From positions 496,001 to 560,000 of the forward strand of contig NZ_FNFQ01000001.1 of NCBI RefSeq assembly GCF_900101175.1: a stretch of 64,000 nucleotides of DNA, read 5' to 3'. The position numbers and the translations under genes were made by a program. Below, one piece after another: positions 30,720-39,069 of this stretch. Every line of letters begins with the position of its first letter. Within the stretch, counting starts at the first letter, position 1. Below the pieces are notes generated by a model. It saw nothing but the letters and a program-made list of their open reading frames with translations. It searched no databases and had not been told where the DNA came from. This stretch comes from Stenotrophomonas pavanii (GTDB lineage Bacteria > Pseudomonadota > Gammaproteobacteria > Xanthomonadales > Xanthomonadaceae).

Positions 30720-32180
30720 CTACCCCGGCAGGTACAGGTCCACGTAGTCGGGCACCGGCATTGCCGCCAGGGCCACCGGGTCCAGCGATGCGGCCAGGAT
30801 GCGCTGTTGCTGGACGGTCGGGAAGCGATGGGCCAGGTGCCGGCGGAACTTGTCCATCAGCAGCGGGATTCCCTCCTGGCGGCGACGCGCGTGGCCGAGC
30901 GGGTATTCCACCAGCACCTCCGGCAATGCGGTGCCATCGATGAAGCGCACTGTCAGGCCGTTGGCGATGCTGCGCTTGCCCGGGTCCAGGTAATCGGCGC
31001 TGAGCTGCGGGTCCTCATGGCAAGCCATCTTCGCGCGCAGCGCGTCGATGCGCGGGTCGGCCGCGACGTCATCCTCGTAGTCCTCGGCCACAAGCCGCCC
31101 GTGCAGCAGTGCGATGGCGACCATGTACTGCACGCAGTGGTCGCGGTCGGCCGGATTATGCAGCGGTCCCTGCTTGTCGATGATGCGGATGCAGGCTTCC
31201 TGGGTCCGGATGGCGATATGCGCGATGTCCTCGACCCGTCGCCCCATCGCGCGCAGCTGCTGGTGCAGCGTGATCGCCGCCTCCACCGCCGTCTGCCCGT
31301 GGAACTCGGCCGGGTAGCTGATCTTGAACAGCACGTTCTCCATCACATAGCTGCCCAGCGGTCGCCCCAGCGTCAGGGCCCTGCCGTGCATCGATACCGC
31401 TTCAAAGCCCCAGGTCGGCGCACTCAGCACGCTGGGGTAACCCATCTCGCCGCTGGCCGCCATCAGCGCCAGTCGCACGCCACGACTGGTCGCGTCGCCG
31501 GCCGCCCAGCTCTTGCGCGAGCCGGTGTTGGGCGCATGCCGGTAGGTGCGCAGCGCCTGGCCATCCACCCAGGCCAGCGACAGTGCATTGAGCATGTGTT
31601 CGCGGTCGAGCCCAAGCAACTGCGCGACCACCGCGGTGGTGGCGACCTTGACCAGCACCACGTGGTCCAGCCCGACGCGGTTGAAGGAATTCTGCAGGGC
31701 CAGCACGCCCTGGATCTCGTGCGCCTTGATCATCGCCAACAGCACGTCGTGCACCGTGGGCACCGGGCGGCGCAGGGCCTGCGCGTTGCGCCCCAGCCAG
31801 TCGCAGACGGCGAGGATGCCGCCCAGGTTGTCCGAGGGGTGACCCCATTCCGCGGCCAGCCAGGTGTCGTTGAAATCCAGCCAGCGCCCCATCGCGCCAA
31901 GGTTGAAAGCCGCCTGCACGGGGTCCAGCACGTAATGCGTACCCGGCACGCGCGCACCGTTGACCACGCTGATGCCCGGCACCAGGGGGCCGAGCAGCTT
32001 GCTGCAGGCCGGGAAGGACAGTGCTTCCAGGCCGCAGCCGAGCGTGTCGAGCAGGCAGTGGTGCGCGGTCTGGAACGCCAGCGGCGAGTCGATGCGCGCG
32101 TCGCGTACGTAATCGACGATGTCCACCAGCAGCGCATCCCACGCTGCACGCTCGTTGGATCGGGTGTGGCTGTCGGACAT
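30720..32180 (-). CDS. prpD: 2-Methylcitrate dehydratase PrpD
   Basis: This 486-aa MmgE/PrpD-family enzyme dehydrates 2-methylcitrate to 2-methylaconitate without an iron-sulfur cluster. Recognisable segments include [35 protein letters not shown] and [25 protein letters not shown] lies before the ATG at 32180. It is the last gene of the prp cluster, 71 bp after prpF. Together with AcnD and PrpF in the same cluster it gives two alternative routes for the dehydration step. Confidence 0.95.
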   Translation of the reverse strand: MSDSHTRSNERAAWDALLVDIVDYVRDARIDSPLAFQTAHHCLLDTLGCGLEALSFPACSKLLGPLVPGISVVNGARVPGTHYVLDPVQAAFNLGAMGRWLDFNDTWLAAEWGHPSDNLGGILAVCDWLGRNAQALRRPVPTVHDVLLAMIKAHEIQGVLALQNSFNRVGLDHVVLVKVATTAVVAQLLGLDREHMLNALSLAWVDGQALRTYRHAPNTGSRKSWAAGDATSRGVRLALMAASGEMGYPSVLSAPTWGFEAVSMHGRALTLGRPLGSYVMENVLFKISYPAEFHGQTAVEAAITLHQQLRAMGRRVEDIAHIAIRTQEACIRIIDKQGPLHNPADRDHCVQYMVAIALLHGRLVAEDYEDDVAADPRIDALRAKMACHEDPQLSADYLDPGKRSIANGLTVRFIDGTALPEVLVEYPLGHARRRQEGIPLLMDKFRRHLAHRFPTVQQQRILAASLDPVALAAMPVPDYVDLYLPG

Positions 32181-32251
32181 CGTGGCCCTCCTCGTGGGAG
32201 TGCACGGTTGCCCGTGCACCATGCCAACCCCGGTTGGCGGTTACCCGAGCA

Positions 32252-33430
32252 TCACTCGGCCGGCACACGCACCTTGCCCTCCATCAGCACGCGGGCGCTG
32301 CGGCTCATGATGGCCTTGGTCACTGTCCACTGGCCGTCAACGAGACCGGCCTGCGCACCCACGCGCAACGTGCCGGAGGGATGGCCGAAGGTCACCGCTT
32401 CGCGTTGTCCACCACCGGCCGCGCGATTGACCAGCGTGCCCGGGATCGCCGCCGCGGTACCGATTGCAACCGCGGCAGTGCCCATCATCGCGTGGTGCAG
32501 CTTGCCCATCGACAGCGCCCGCGCGTGCAGGTCGATGGCCGAGGCCGGGATGGCCTTGCCACTGGACGACACGTAGTCCTGTGCCGGCGCCACGAAGGCC
32601 ACCTTCGGCGTGTGCTGTCGGGTCGCGGCGTCCTCCAGCTTCGAGATCAGGCCCATGCGCAGCGCACCGTGGGCGCGGATGGTCTCGAATTTCTGCAGCG
32701 CCGCCTTGTCTTCGTTGATGGCAGGCTGCAGCTCGGTGCCGGTGTAGCCCAGGTCGGCCGCATTGAGGAAGATGGTCGGAATGCCGGCGGTGATCATGGT
32801 CACCTCGAAACGACCCACGCCCGGCACGTCCAGGATGTCGACCAGGTTGCCGGTCGGGAACATGGCACCCGCATCGCCGTCATCGGACGGATCGATGAAC
32901 TCCAGCTGGATCTCAGCGGCCGGGAAGGTCACGCCATCCAGCTCGAAATCGCCGATCTCCTGCACTTCGCCGTCGCGCATCGGCACGTGGGCGATGATGG
33001 TCTTGCCGATGTTGGCCTGCCAGATGCGCACGGTGCACAGGCCATCACGCGGCACGCGGGCCGGATCGATCAGCCCGTTGGCGATCGCGAACGGCCCCAC
33101 TGCCGTGCTGAGGTTGCCGCAGTTGCCGCTCCAGTCGACGAAGGCGGTGTCGATCGAGACCTGGCCGTACAGGTAGTCGACGTCGTGGTCGGGCACCGAA
33201 GCGGCGGAGATGATCACGCACTTGCTGGTGCTGGACGTTGCACCGCCCATGCCGTCGGTCTGCTTGCCATACGGATCGGGCGAGCCGATCACGCGCATCA
33301 GCAGCGCATCGCGTGCGGCGCCCGGCACCTGCGCGGCCTCGGGCAGGTCCTGCAGGCGGAAGAACACGCCCTTGCTGGTGCCACCGCGCATGTAGGTGGC
33401 GGGGATACGGAGTTGCGGGAGGAAGGTCAT
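32252..33430 (-). CDS. prpF: 2-Methylaconitate cis-trans isomerase PrpF
   Basis: This 392-aa diaminopimelate-epimerase-fold protein isomerises the product of AcnD so that aconitase can finish the cycle. The N-terminal IPATYMRGGTSKGVFF and DWSGNCGNLSTAVGPFAI are family signatures, and the Cys of GNCGNLS is at the active site. The ATG at 33430 (MTFLPQLRIPATY) matches family N-termini better than the GTG at 33442; neither has a clear Shine-Dalgarno sequence. It begins 23 bp after the ParE toxin stop, so its translation follows read-through from the toxin gene. Confidence 0.95.
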   Translation of the reverse strand: MTFLPQLRIPATYMRGGTSKGVFFRLQDLPEAAQVPGAARDALLMRVIGSPDPYGKQTDGMGGATSSTSKCVIISAASVPDHDVDYLYGQVSIDTAFVDWSGNCGNLSTAVGPFAIANGLIDPARVPRDGLCTVRIWQANIGKTIIAHVPMRDGEVQEIGDFELDGVTFPAAEIQLEFIDPSDDGDAGAMFPTGNLVDILDVPGVGRFEVTMITAGIPTIFLNAADLGYTGTELQPAINEDKAALQKFETIRAHGALRMGLISKLEDAATRQHTPKVAFVAPAQDYVSSSGKAIPASAIDLHARALSMGKLHHAMMGTAAVAIGTAAAIPGTLVNRAAGGGQREAVTFGHPSGTLRVGAQAGLVDGQWTVTKAIMSRSARVLMEGKVRVPAE

Positions 33431-33453
33431 CGTCGAATCCACGCGTTTGAATT

Positions 33454-33780
33454 TCAGGAAATGTCTTGCGTCAGCGCGTCAAGACCACGATCAACGCACC
33501 ACACACGCATGATGTCCACACGGTCCGGTCGATCGAGGTAATAAACGAGGTAGCGTTCGAAGCCCGGAACCAGCATGAAGCGCAACGGCACCGGCAGCTG
33601 TGCTGCGAGGTCGGCGTGCCGGGTGGAACCCGAGCCAGGAAACACCGCGATGCGTTGAAGCGTGGCTTCCAACTCGGCGAGAAAGCGCCGACCCAGTACC
33701 AGCCCACCCTGCCGTGCGAACCACAGCGCGGCATCGGCTGCGTCGGCTTCGGCCTTGGGCCGCCATTCAATCGCCTTCAC
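33454..33780 (-). CDS. parE: RelE/ParE-family toxin
   Basis: This 108-aa protein has the RelE/ParE fold signs: N-terminal KAIEWRPKAEADAADAALWF (helical hairpin), then RRFLAELEATLQRIAVFPGSG, and a C-terminal beta core (RFMLVPGFERYLVYYLDR, then DIMRVWCVDR). ParE members poison DNA gyrase, whereas RelE members cut mRNA on the ribosome; the helical hairpin followed by FPGSG favours ParE. It starts with GTG at 33780 and overlaps the antitoxin gene by 14 bp with a GGAGC ribosome-binding site. It sits inside the prp operon. Confidence 0.9.
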   Translation of the reverse strand: MKAIEWRPKAEADAADAALWFARQGGLVLGRRFLAELEATLQRIAVFPGSGSTRHADLAAQLPVPLRFMLVPGFERYLVYYLDRPDRVDIMRVWCVDRGLDALTQDIS

Positions 33781-34024
33781 GCTCCATCCTTTCGGTCAGT
33801 TCGCGACGCATGCGCTCGAATGTGTCGGCCGTCACCGGGACGCCAGGCCCAGAAGCCAGCCCCTCGGCTATCAACTGCTTGAGCAGCTCTTCCGCCTTGC
33901 TGCGCTGGCGCTGGCGGATCAGGTCACGCACGTAGTCCGACGTACTGGAGTAGCCGCCTTCGCGCACTTCCTCGTCCACGAACTGCTTGAGCGGGTCGGT
34001 CAGCGAAATGTTCATGGTGGCCAT
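33767..34024 (-). CDS. parD: ParD-family ribbon-helix-helix antitoxin
   Basis: The product is 85 aa. The N-terminal MNISLTDPLKQFVDEEVREG and SSTSDYVRDLIRQRQRSK form a typical ParD ribbon-helix-helix DNA-binding and dimerisation unit, with a C-terminal toxin-binding segment. GGAGAG lies upstream of the ATG at 34024; the next ATG (34015) would remove only three residues. It precedes and overlaps the toxin gene. An inverted repeat just upstream (34036-34052) is a likely operator for autoregulation. Confidence 0.9.
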   Translation of the reverse strand: MATMNISLTDPLKQFVDEEVREGGYSSTSDYVRDLIRQRQRSKAEELLKQLIAEGLASGPGVPVTADTFERMRRELTERMEREGD

Positions 34025-34035
34025 GAGACTCTCCA

Positions 34036-34052
34036 TTGGCAGTTTTTGCCAA
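34036..34052. promoter_or_regulatory. Inverted repeat upstream of parD (candidate ParD operator)
   Basis: TTGGCA-GTTTT-TGCCAA is a perfect 6-bp inverted repeat ending 12 bp before the antitoxin start. Toxin-antitoxin operons are commonly autorepressed through such palindromes bound by the ribbon-helix-helix antitoxin. The binding itself is inferred. Confidence 0.55.
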
Positions 34053-34088
34053 GTCAGTGTGCGCCCTGCCCGGGTGTCGGACAAGCCC

Positions 34089-34107
34089 GCCCCCGGCCTC
34101 CGGGGGC
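34089..34107 (-). terminator. GC-rich hairpin after acnD
   Basis: GCCCCCGG-CCT-CCGGGGGC is an 8-bp perfect stem with a 3-base loop, 18-36 bp after the acnD stop and before parD. No T run follows on the minus strand, so it may attenuate or stabilise mRNA rather than terminate fully. Confidence 0.5.
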
Positions 34108-34124
34108 AGGCATTCAGGCCGGTA

Positions 34125-36743
34125 TCACGCCACCTTGGCGCCTTCCAGGAAGTCCTGGGCGAAGCGCTGCAGCACGCCACCGGCTTCGTAGATCGCCACT
34201 TCCTCGTCGCTGTCCAGGCGGCAGGTCACTGGCACGATCACGTCCTGGCCGTCGCGGCGGTGGATGACCAGGGTCAGGTCGGCGCGCGGGGTGCGCTCGC
34301 CGATCACGTCGAAGGTCTCGGTACCGTCGATGCCCAAGGTCAGGCGGGTGGTGCCCGGCTTGAACTCCAGCGGCAGCACGCCCATGCCGATCAGGTTGGT
34401 GCGGTGGATGCGTTCGAAGCCTTCGGCCACGATCGCTTCCACACCGGCCAGGCGTACGCCCTTGGCGGCCCAGTCACGCGAGCTGCCCTGGCCGTAGTCG
34501 GCACCGGCGATGATGATCAGCGGCTGCTTGCGGTCCATGTAGGTCTCGATCGCTTCCCACATGCGCATCACCTTCCCTTCCGGCTCCACCCGCGCCAGCG
34601 AGCCCTGTTTCACGCTGCCGTCGTCGTTGCGCACCATCTCGTTGAACAGCTTCGGGTTGGCGAAGGTGGCGCGCTGCGCGGTCAGGTGGTCGCCACGGTG
34701 GGTCGCGTAGGAATTGAAGTCCTCTTCCGGCAGGCCCATTTTCGCCAGGTATTCACCGGCCGCACTGGATGCCAGGATCGCGTTGGACGGCGACAGGTGG
34801 TCGGTGGTGATGTTGTCCGGCAGCACTGCCAGCGCGCGCATGCCCGACAGCGTGCGCTCCCCGGCCAGCGCGCCTTCCCAGTAGGGCGGGCGGCGGATGT
34901 AGGTGCTCTGCGGGCGCCAGTCGTACAGCGGGCTGACCGCCGCACCGTGCTCCACGCGCACGTTGAACATCGGGTTGTACACCTTGCGGAACTGCTCCGG
35001 CTTTACCGCGGCCTTCACCACCGCGTCGATCTCGGCATCGCTCGGCCAGATGTCCTTCAGGCGCACCTCATTGCCGTCGGCGTCCACGCCCAGCACGTCC
35101 TTCTCGATGTCGAAACGCACGGTGCCGGCGATGGCATAGGCGATCACCAGCGGCGGCGACGCCAGGAAGGCCTGCTTCGCATACGGGTGGATGCGGCCGT
35201 CGAAATTACGGTTGCCCGACAGCACGGCCGTGGAATACAGGTCACGGTCGATGATCTCCTGCTGGATCGCCGGATCCAGCGCGCCACTCATGCCGTTGCA
35301 GGTGGTGCAGGCGAACGCCACGATGCCGAAGCCGAGCTTCTCCAGGTCGGGCAACAGGCCGGCTTCTTCCAGGTACAGCTGCACCGCCTTCGAGCCCGGC
35401 GCCAGCGACGACTTCACCCACGGCTTGCGCAGCAGGCCACGTTCATTGGCCTTGCGTGCCAGCAGGCCGGCGGCGATCACGTTGCGCGGGTTGGAGGTGT
35501 TGGTGCAGCTGGTGATGGCGGCGATGATCACCGCGCCATCCGGCATCAGGCCCTGGGCCTGCTCGGCCTTGCCCGCTGCCAGCTTGGCTTCGTCGGCGAT
35601 GCCGCGCTCGGCCAGCTCGGCGGTGGCCACGCGCTTGTGCGGATTCGAGGGGCCGGCCATGTTGCGCACCACGCTGGACAGGTCGAAGCGCAGCACGCGC
35701 TCGTACTGCGCGGTGGCCAGCGCGTCGGCCCACAGGCCGGTGGTGCGCGCGTAATTCTCGACCAGCGCCACCTGCGACTCCTCGCGGCCGGTCAAGCGCA
35801 GGTAGTCGATAGTCTGCCCGTCGATGTAGAACATCGCGGCGGTGGCGCCGTATTCGGGGCACATGTTGGAGATGGTGGCGCGGTCACCGATGGTCAGTGC
35901 CGCCGCTCCCTTGCCGAAGAATTCAAGGTACGCGCCGACCACGCGCTCCTTGCGCAGGAACTCGGTCAGCGCCAGCACCACGTCGGTGGCGGTGATGCCC
36001 GGCTGCGGCCTGCCCGTCAGCTCGACGCCGACGATATCCGGCAGGCGCATCCACGACGCGCGGCCCAGCATCACGTTCTCCGCTTCCAGGCCGCCAACAC
36101 CGATCGCGATCACGCCCAGCGCGTCCACGTGCGGGGTGTGGCTGTCGGTGCCCACGCAGGTGTCCGGGAAGGCCACGCCGTCCTGCACGTAGATCACAGG
36201 CGACATCTTCTCCAGGTTGATCTGGTGCATGATGCCGTTGCCCGGCGGAATCACGTCCACGTTCTGGAACGCCTGCTTGGTCCAGTCGATAAAGTGGAAA
36301 CGGTCTTCGTTGCGGCGATCCTCGATGGCGCGATTCTTCTCGAACGCCTGCGGATCGTAGCCACCGCACTCCACCGCCAGCGAGTGATCGACGATCAACT
36401 GCACCGGCACCACCGGATTGACCTTGGCGGGGTCGCCGCCCTTGTCGGCGATCGCATCACGCAGGCCGGCCAGGTCCACCAGCGCGGTCTGGCCGAGGAT
36501 GTCGTGGCACACCACGCGTGCCGGGAACCACGGGAAGTCGAGGTCGCGACGGCGCTCGATCAGCTGCTTCAGCGAATCGCCGAGCGTGGCCGGATCGCAG
36601 CGGCGCACCAGGTTCTCGGCCAGCACGCGCGAGGTGTACGGCAGGGTGGCGTAGGCGCCGGGCTGGATCGCATCGACCGCGGCGCGCGCGTCGAAATAGT
36701 CCAGCGCGCTGCCGGGGAGGTTCTTGCGGTAATCGGTATTCAT
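34125..36743 (-). CDS. acnD: Fe/S-dependent 2-methylisocitrate dehydratase AcnD
   Basis: This 872-aa aconitase-family enzyme works with PrpF in the methylcitrate cycle. The [4Fe-4S] ligands are Cys413 (TSCTNTSNP) and Cys479/Cys482 (FACTTCNG). The swivel domain with ADYGQGSSRDWAAKGVRL is complete. Sequence pattern and position between prpC and prpF identify AcnD rather than AcnA. It starts 97 bp after prpC, with a 12-bp stem hairpin in the gap. Confidence 0.96.
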   Translation of the reverse strand: MNTDYRKNLPGSALDYFDARAAVDAIQPGAYATLPYTSRVLAENLVRRCDPATLGDSLKQLIERRRDLDFPWFPARVVCHDILGQTALVDLAGLRDAIADKGGDPAKVNPVVPVQLIVDHSLAVECGGYDPQAFEKNRAIEDRRNEDRFHFIDWTKQAFQNVDVIPPGNGIMHQINLEKMSPVIYVQDGVAFPDTCVGTDSHTPHVDALGVIAIGVGGLEAENVMLGRASWMRLPDIVGVELTGRPQPGITATDVVLALTEFLRKERVVGAYLEFFGKGAAALTIGDRATISNMCPEYGATAAMFYIDGQTIDYLRLTGREESQVALVENYARTTGLWADALATAQYERVLRFDLSSVVRNMAGPSNPHKRVATAELAERGIADEAKLAAGKAEQAQGLMPDGAVIIAAITSCTNTSNPRNVIAAGLLARKANERGLLRKPWVKSSLAPGSKAVQLYLEEAGLLPDLEKLGFGIVAFACTTCNGMSGALDPAIQQEIIDRDLYSTAVLSGNRNFDGRIHPYAKQAFLASPPLVIAYAIAGTVRFDIEKDVLGVDADGNEVRLKDIWPSDAEIDAVVKAAVKPEQFRKVYNPMFNVRVEHGAAVSPLYDWRPQSTYIRRPPYWEGALAGERTLSGMRALAVLPDNITTDHLSPSNAILASSAAGEYLAKMGLPEEDFNSYATHRGDHLTAQRATFANPKLFNEMVRNDDGSVKQGSLARVEPEGKVMRMWEAIETYMDRKQPLIIIAGADYGQGSSRDWAAKGVRLAGVEAIVAEGFERIHRTNLIGMGVLPLEFKPGTTRLTLGIDGTETFDVIGERTPRADLTLVIHRRDGQDVIVPVTCRLDSDEEVAIYEAGGVLQRFAQDFLEGAKVA

Positions 36744-36796
36744 GGGCTGGCGGAGTACTTGGGGCGGGCCGGGTGCCGGCGGAGCGGCGGCGAGAG

Positions 36797-36825
36797 CATC
36801 CGGCCGGCACGCGGCCGGCCGGATG
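36797..36825. repeat. Perfect 12-bp stem hairpin between prpC and acnD
   Basis: CATCCGGCCGGC-ACGCG-GCCGGCCGGATG forms a 12-bp perfect stem. It lies within the operon, has no adjacent T run, and resembles the core of REP elements without the GTAG header. It may stabilise the 3' end of prpBC mRNA. Confidence 0.6.
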
Positions 36826-36840
36826 GGGACAGCAGGAGGA

Positions 36841-37998
36841 TCAGACGCGCTTGTCGATGGCGACGAAGTCGCGGTCTTCCGGGCCGATGTAGTTGGCGCT
36901 CGGGCGGATGATCTTGCCGTCGATGCGCTGCTCGATGATGTGCGCGCTCCAGCCGGCGGTGCGCGCGATCACGAACAGCGGGGTGAACATCGCGGTCGGC
37001 ACGCCCATCATGTGGTAGCTGACCGCACTGAACCAGTCCAGGTTCGGGAACATCTTCTTGATGTCCCACATCACCGATTCCAGGCGCTCGGCGATGTCGT
37101 ACATCTTCATGCTCGACTGTTCCTCGGACAGCTCGCGGGCCACGTCCTTGATCACCTTGTTGCGCGGATCGGAGACGGTATAGACCGGGTGGCCGAAACC
37201 GATCACCACTTCCTTGCGCTCGACGCGCGCCTTGATGTCTTCCTCGGCCTCATCCGGGTTGTCGTAGCGCTTCTGCACTTCGAACGCCACTTCGTTGGCG
37301 CCGCCATGCTTCGGGCCACGCAGCGCCCCGATGCCACCGCAGATCGCGCTGTACATGTCGCTGCCGGTACCGGCGATGACACGGCAGGTGAACGTCGAGG
37401 CGTTGAACTCGTGCTCGGCGTACAGGATCAGCGAGGTGTGCATCGCCTTCACCCACGAATCCTGCGGCTTTTCGCCATGCAGCAGGTGCAGGAAGTGGCC
37501 GCCGATCGAATCATCGTCGGTTTCCACGTCGATGGCGCGGCCGTTGTGGCTCCAGTGGTACCAGTACAGCAGCATCGAACCGAGGCAGGCCATCAGCTTG
37601 TCGGCGATGTCACGCGCGCCCGGGTGGTTGTGGTCGTCCTTCTCCGGTGCCACGCAGCCGAGCACGGACACGCCGGTGCGCATCACGTCCATCGGATGCG
37701 CCGACGGCGGCAGCTCTTCCAGCGCGGCCTTCACCGCGGCGGGGATGCCACGCAGCGACTTCAGCTTGGCCTTGTACGAAACCAGCTCGGCGCGGGTCGG
37801 CAGCTTGCCGTGCACCAGCAGGTAGGCGATTTCCTCGAACTCGCTGGTGTTGGCCAGGTCCAGGATGTCATAGCCGCGGTAGTGCAGGTCGTTGCCGCTG
37901 CGGCCCACGCTGCACAGCGCGGTGTTGCCGGCCGCGGTGCCGGACAGGGCGACGGACTTCTTCGGCTTGAAGGTCGGGGTTGCGGTCGTATCGTTCAT
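36841..37998 (-). CDS. prpC: 2-Methylcitrate synthase
   Basis: This 385-aa citrate-synthase-fold enzyme condenses propionyl-CoA with oxaloacetate. Catalytic residues are visible in [15 protein letters not shown] and the late Asp in [18 protein letters not shown] is the substrate loop. Location between prpB and acnD identifies PrpC rather than GltA, as does the short-type length. The ATG at 37998 follows a GGAGGG Shine-Dalgarno sequence. Confidence 0.97.
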   Translation of the reverse strand: MNDTTATPTFKPKKSVALSGTAAGNTALCSVGRSGNDLHYRGYDILDLANTSEFEEIAYLLVHGKLPTRAELVSYKAKLKSLRGIPAAVKAALEELPPSAHPMDVMRTGVSVLGCVAPEKDDHNHPGARDIADKLMACLGSMLLYWYHWSHNGRAIDVETDDDSIGGHFLHLLHGEKPQDSWVKAMHTSLILYAEHEFNASTFTCRVIAGTGSDMYSAICGGIGALRGPKHGGANEVAFEVQKRYDNPDEAEEDIKARVERKEVVIGFGHPVYTVSDPRNKVIKDVARELSEEQSSMKMYDIAERLESVMWDIKKMFPNLDWFSAVSYHMMGVPTAMFTPLFVIARTAGWSAHIIEQRIDGKIIRPSANYIGPEDRDFVAIDKRV

Positions 37999-38033
37999 GT
38001 TTCCCTCCGAAACTTGATGGTGCAGGGTACTGC

Positions 38034-38927
38034 TTATTTCTTGGCGGCGAACAGCGCATCGAGCTGCTGCTCGAAGGCGTGGTATCCGATGCGGTCGTAC
38101 AGCTCTTCGCGGGTCTGCATGGTCTCCACCACGTTGCGCTGGTGGCCATCGCGGCGCACCGCCTGGTAGACGTTCTCGGCCGCCTTGTTGGCCGCGCGGA
38201 ACGCCGACAGCGGGAACAGCTGGATGGCGACGCCGGCCGAGGCCAGTTCATCGCGGCTGAACAGCGGGGTGGCACCGAATTCGGTGATGTTGGCCAGCAC
38301 CGGCACCTTCACCGCGTCCACGAAGCGGCGGTAGGTGTCCAGATCGTAGGCGGCCTCGGCGAAGATGCCGTCGGCACCGGCCTCGACGCAGGCGATGGCG
38401 CGCTCGATCGCCTTGTCCACGCCGTCCACCTGGATGGCATCGGTACGCGCGATCAGGAAGAAGTCCGGATCGGTTTTGGCATCGGCCGCAGCCTTCACAC
38501 GGTCGACCATTTCACCCTGCGAGACGATCTCCTTGCCCGGACGGTGACCGCAACGCTTGGCACCGACCTGGTCCTCGATGTGGCAGGCGGCCGCACCGGC
38601 CTTGATCAGCGACTTCACGGTGCGCGCGATGTTGAACGCGCTCGGGCCGAAGCCGGTATCGATGTCGACCATCAACGGCAGGTCGCAGACATCGGTGATG
38701 CGGCGCACGTCCACCAGCACGTCTTCCAGCGTATTGATGCCCAGGTCCGGCAGGCCCAGCGAGCCTGCCGCAACCCCGCCACCGGACAGGTAGATGGCGT
38801 GGAAGCCGGCGCGCTTGGCCAGCAGGGCATGGTTAGCGTTGATGGCGCCGATCACCTGCAGCGGCGATTCGGCAGCCAGCGCCTCACGGAAGCGGGCACC
38901 GGCGGAGAAAGGGGCGGAAGCGGTCAT
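38034..38927 (-). CDS. prpB: Methylisocitrate lyase
   Basis: This 297-aa isocitrate-lyase-superfamily enzyme splits 2-methylisocitrate into pyruvate and succinate. The catalytic KRCGHRPGK segment and the metal-binding DIDTGFG (after LMV) are present. The ATG at 38927 ([17 protein letters not shown]) is chosen because the upstream extension runs into the sigma-54 promoter. It is the first gene of the operon, 35 bp before prpC. Confidence 0.97.
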   Translation of the reverse strand: MTASAPFSAGARFREALAAESPLQVIGAINANHALLAKRAGFHAIYLSGGGVAAGSLGLPDLGINTLEDVLVDVRRITDVCDLPLMVDIDTGFGPSAFNIARTVKSLIKAGAAACHIEDQVGAKRCGHRPGKEIVSQGEMVDRVKAAADAKTDPDFFLIARTDAIQVDGVDKAIERAIACVEAGADGIFAEAAYDLDTYRRFVDAVKVPVLANITEFGATPLFSRDELASAGVAIQLFPLSAFRAANKAAENVYQAVRRDGHQRNVVETMQTREELYDRIGYHAFEQQLDALFAAKK

Positions 38928-38961
38928 GCGGCAATCCAGGTTGAAGTCCAGAAACGAAGGC

Positions 38962-38977
38962 GCAAGCACCGTGCCAA
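38962..38977 (-). promoter_or_regulatory. Sigma-54 promoter of the prp operon
   Basis: On the minus strand TTGGCACGGTGCTTGC matches the -24/-12 consensus TGGCACG-N4-TTGC exactly. The predicted start lies about 20-25 bp before the prpB ATG. The divergent gene prpR encodes a sigma-54 activator, which supports the call. Confidence 0.9.
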
Positions 38978-39020
38978 GCTGCAAGCTGTTGATTTCACGG
39001 GCATGACTGACCGGCCAAAG

Positions 39021-39061
39021 TGAAACATATGAAACATTGAAACGGATGTATCATGAAACAT
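39021..39061. promoter_or_regulatory. Repeated TGAAACAT boxes: candidate PrpR upstream activator site
   Basis: TGAAACAT occurs at 39021-39028, 39030-39037 and 39054-39061, with a partial copy at 39038-39043. The last forms an imperfect palindrome TGTATCATGAAACA (39047-39060). The block is about 45-100 bp upstream of the sigma-54 promoter, the usual distance for an enhancer, and overlaps the start region of prpR, allowing autoregulation. Confidence 0.7.
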
Positions 39062-39069
39062 TCCGACCG

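Noticed and set aside
33987..36911. 974-aa plus-strand open frame opposite acnD
   Set aside because: Antisense shadow of acnD, which has intact iron-sulfur ligands and operon context.
36742..38169. 475-aa plus-strand open frame opposite prpC
   Set aside because: Antisense to prpC, with His/Gln/Val/Gly-rich noise and no recognisable domain.
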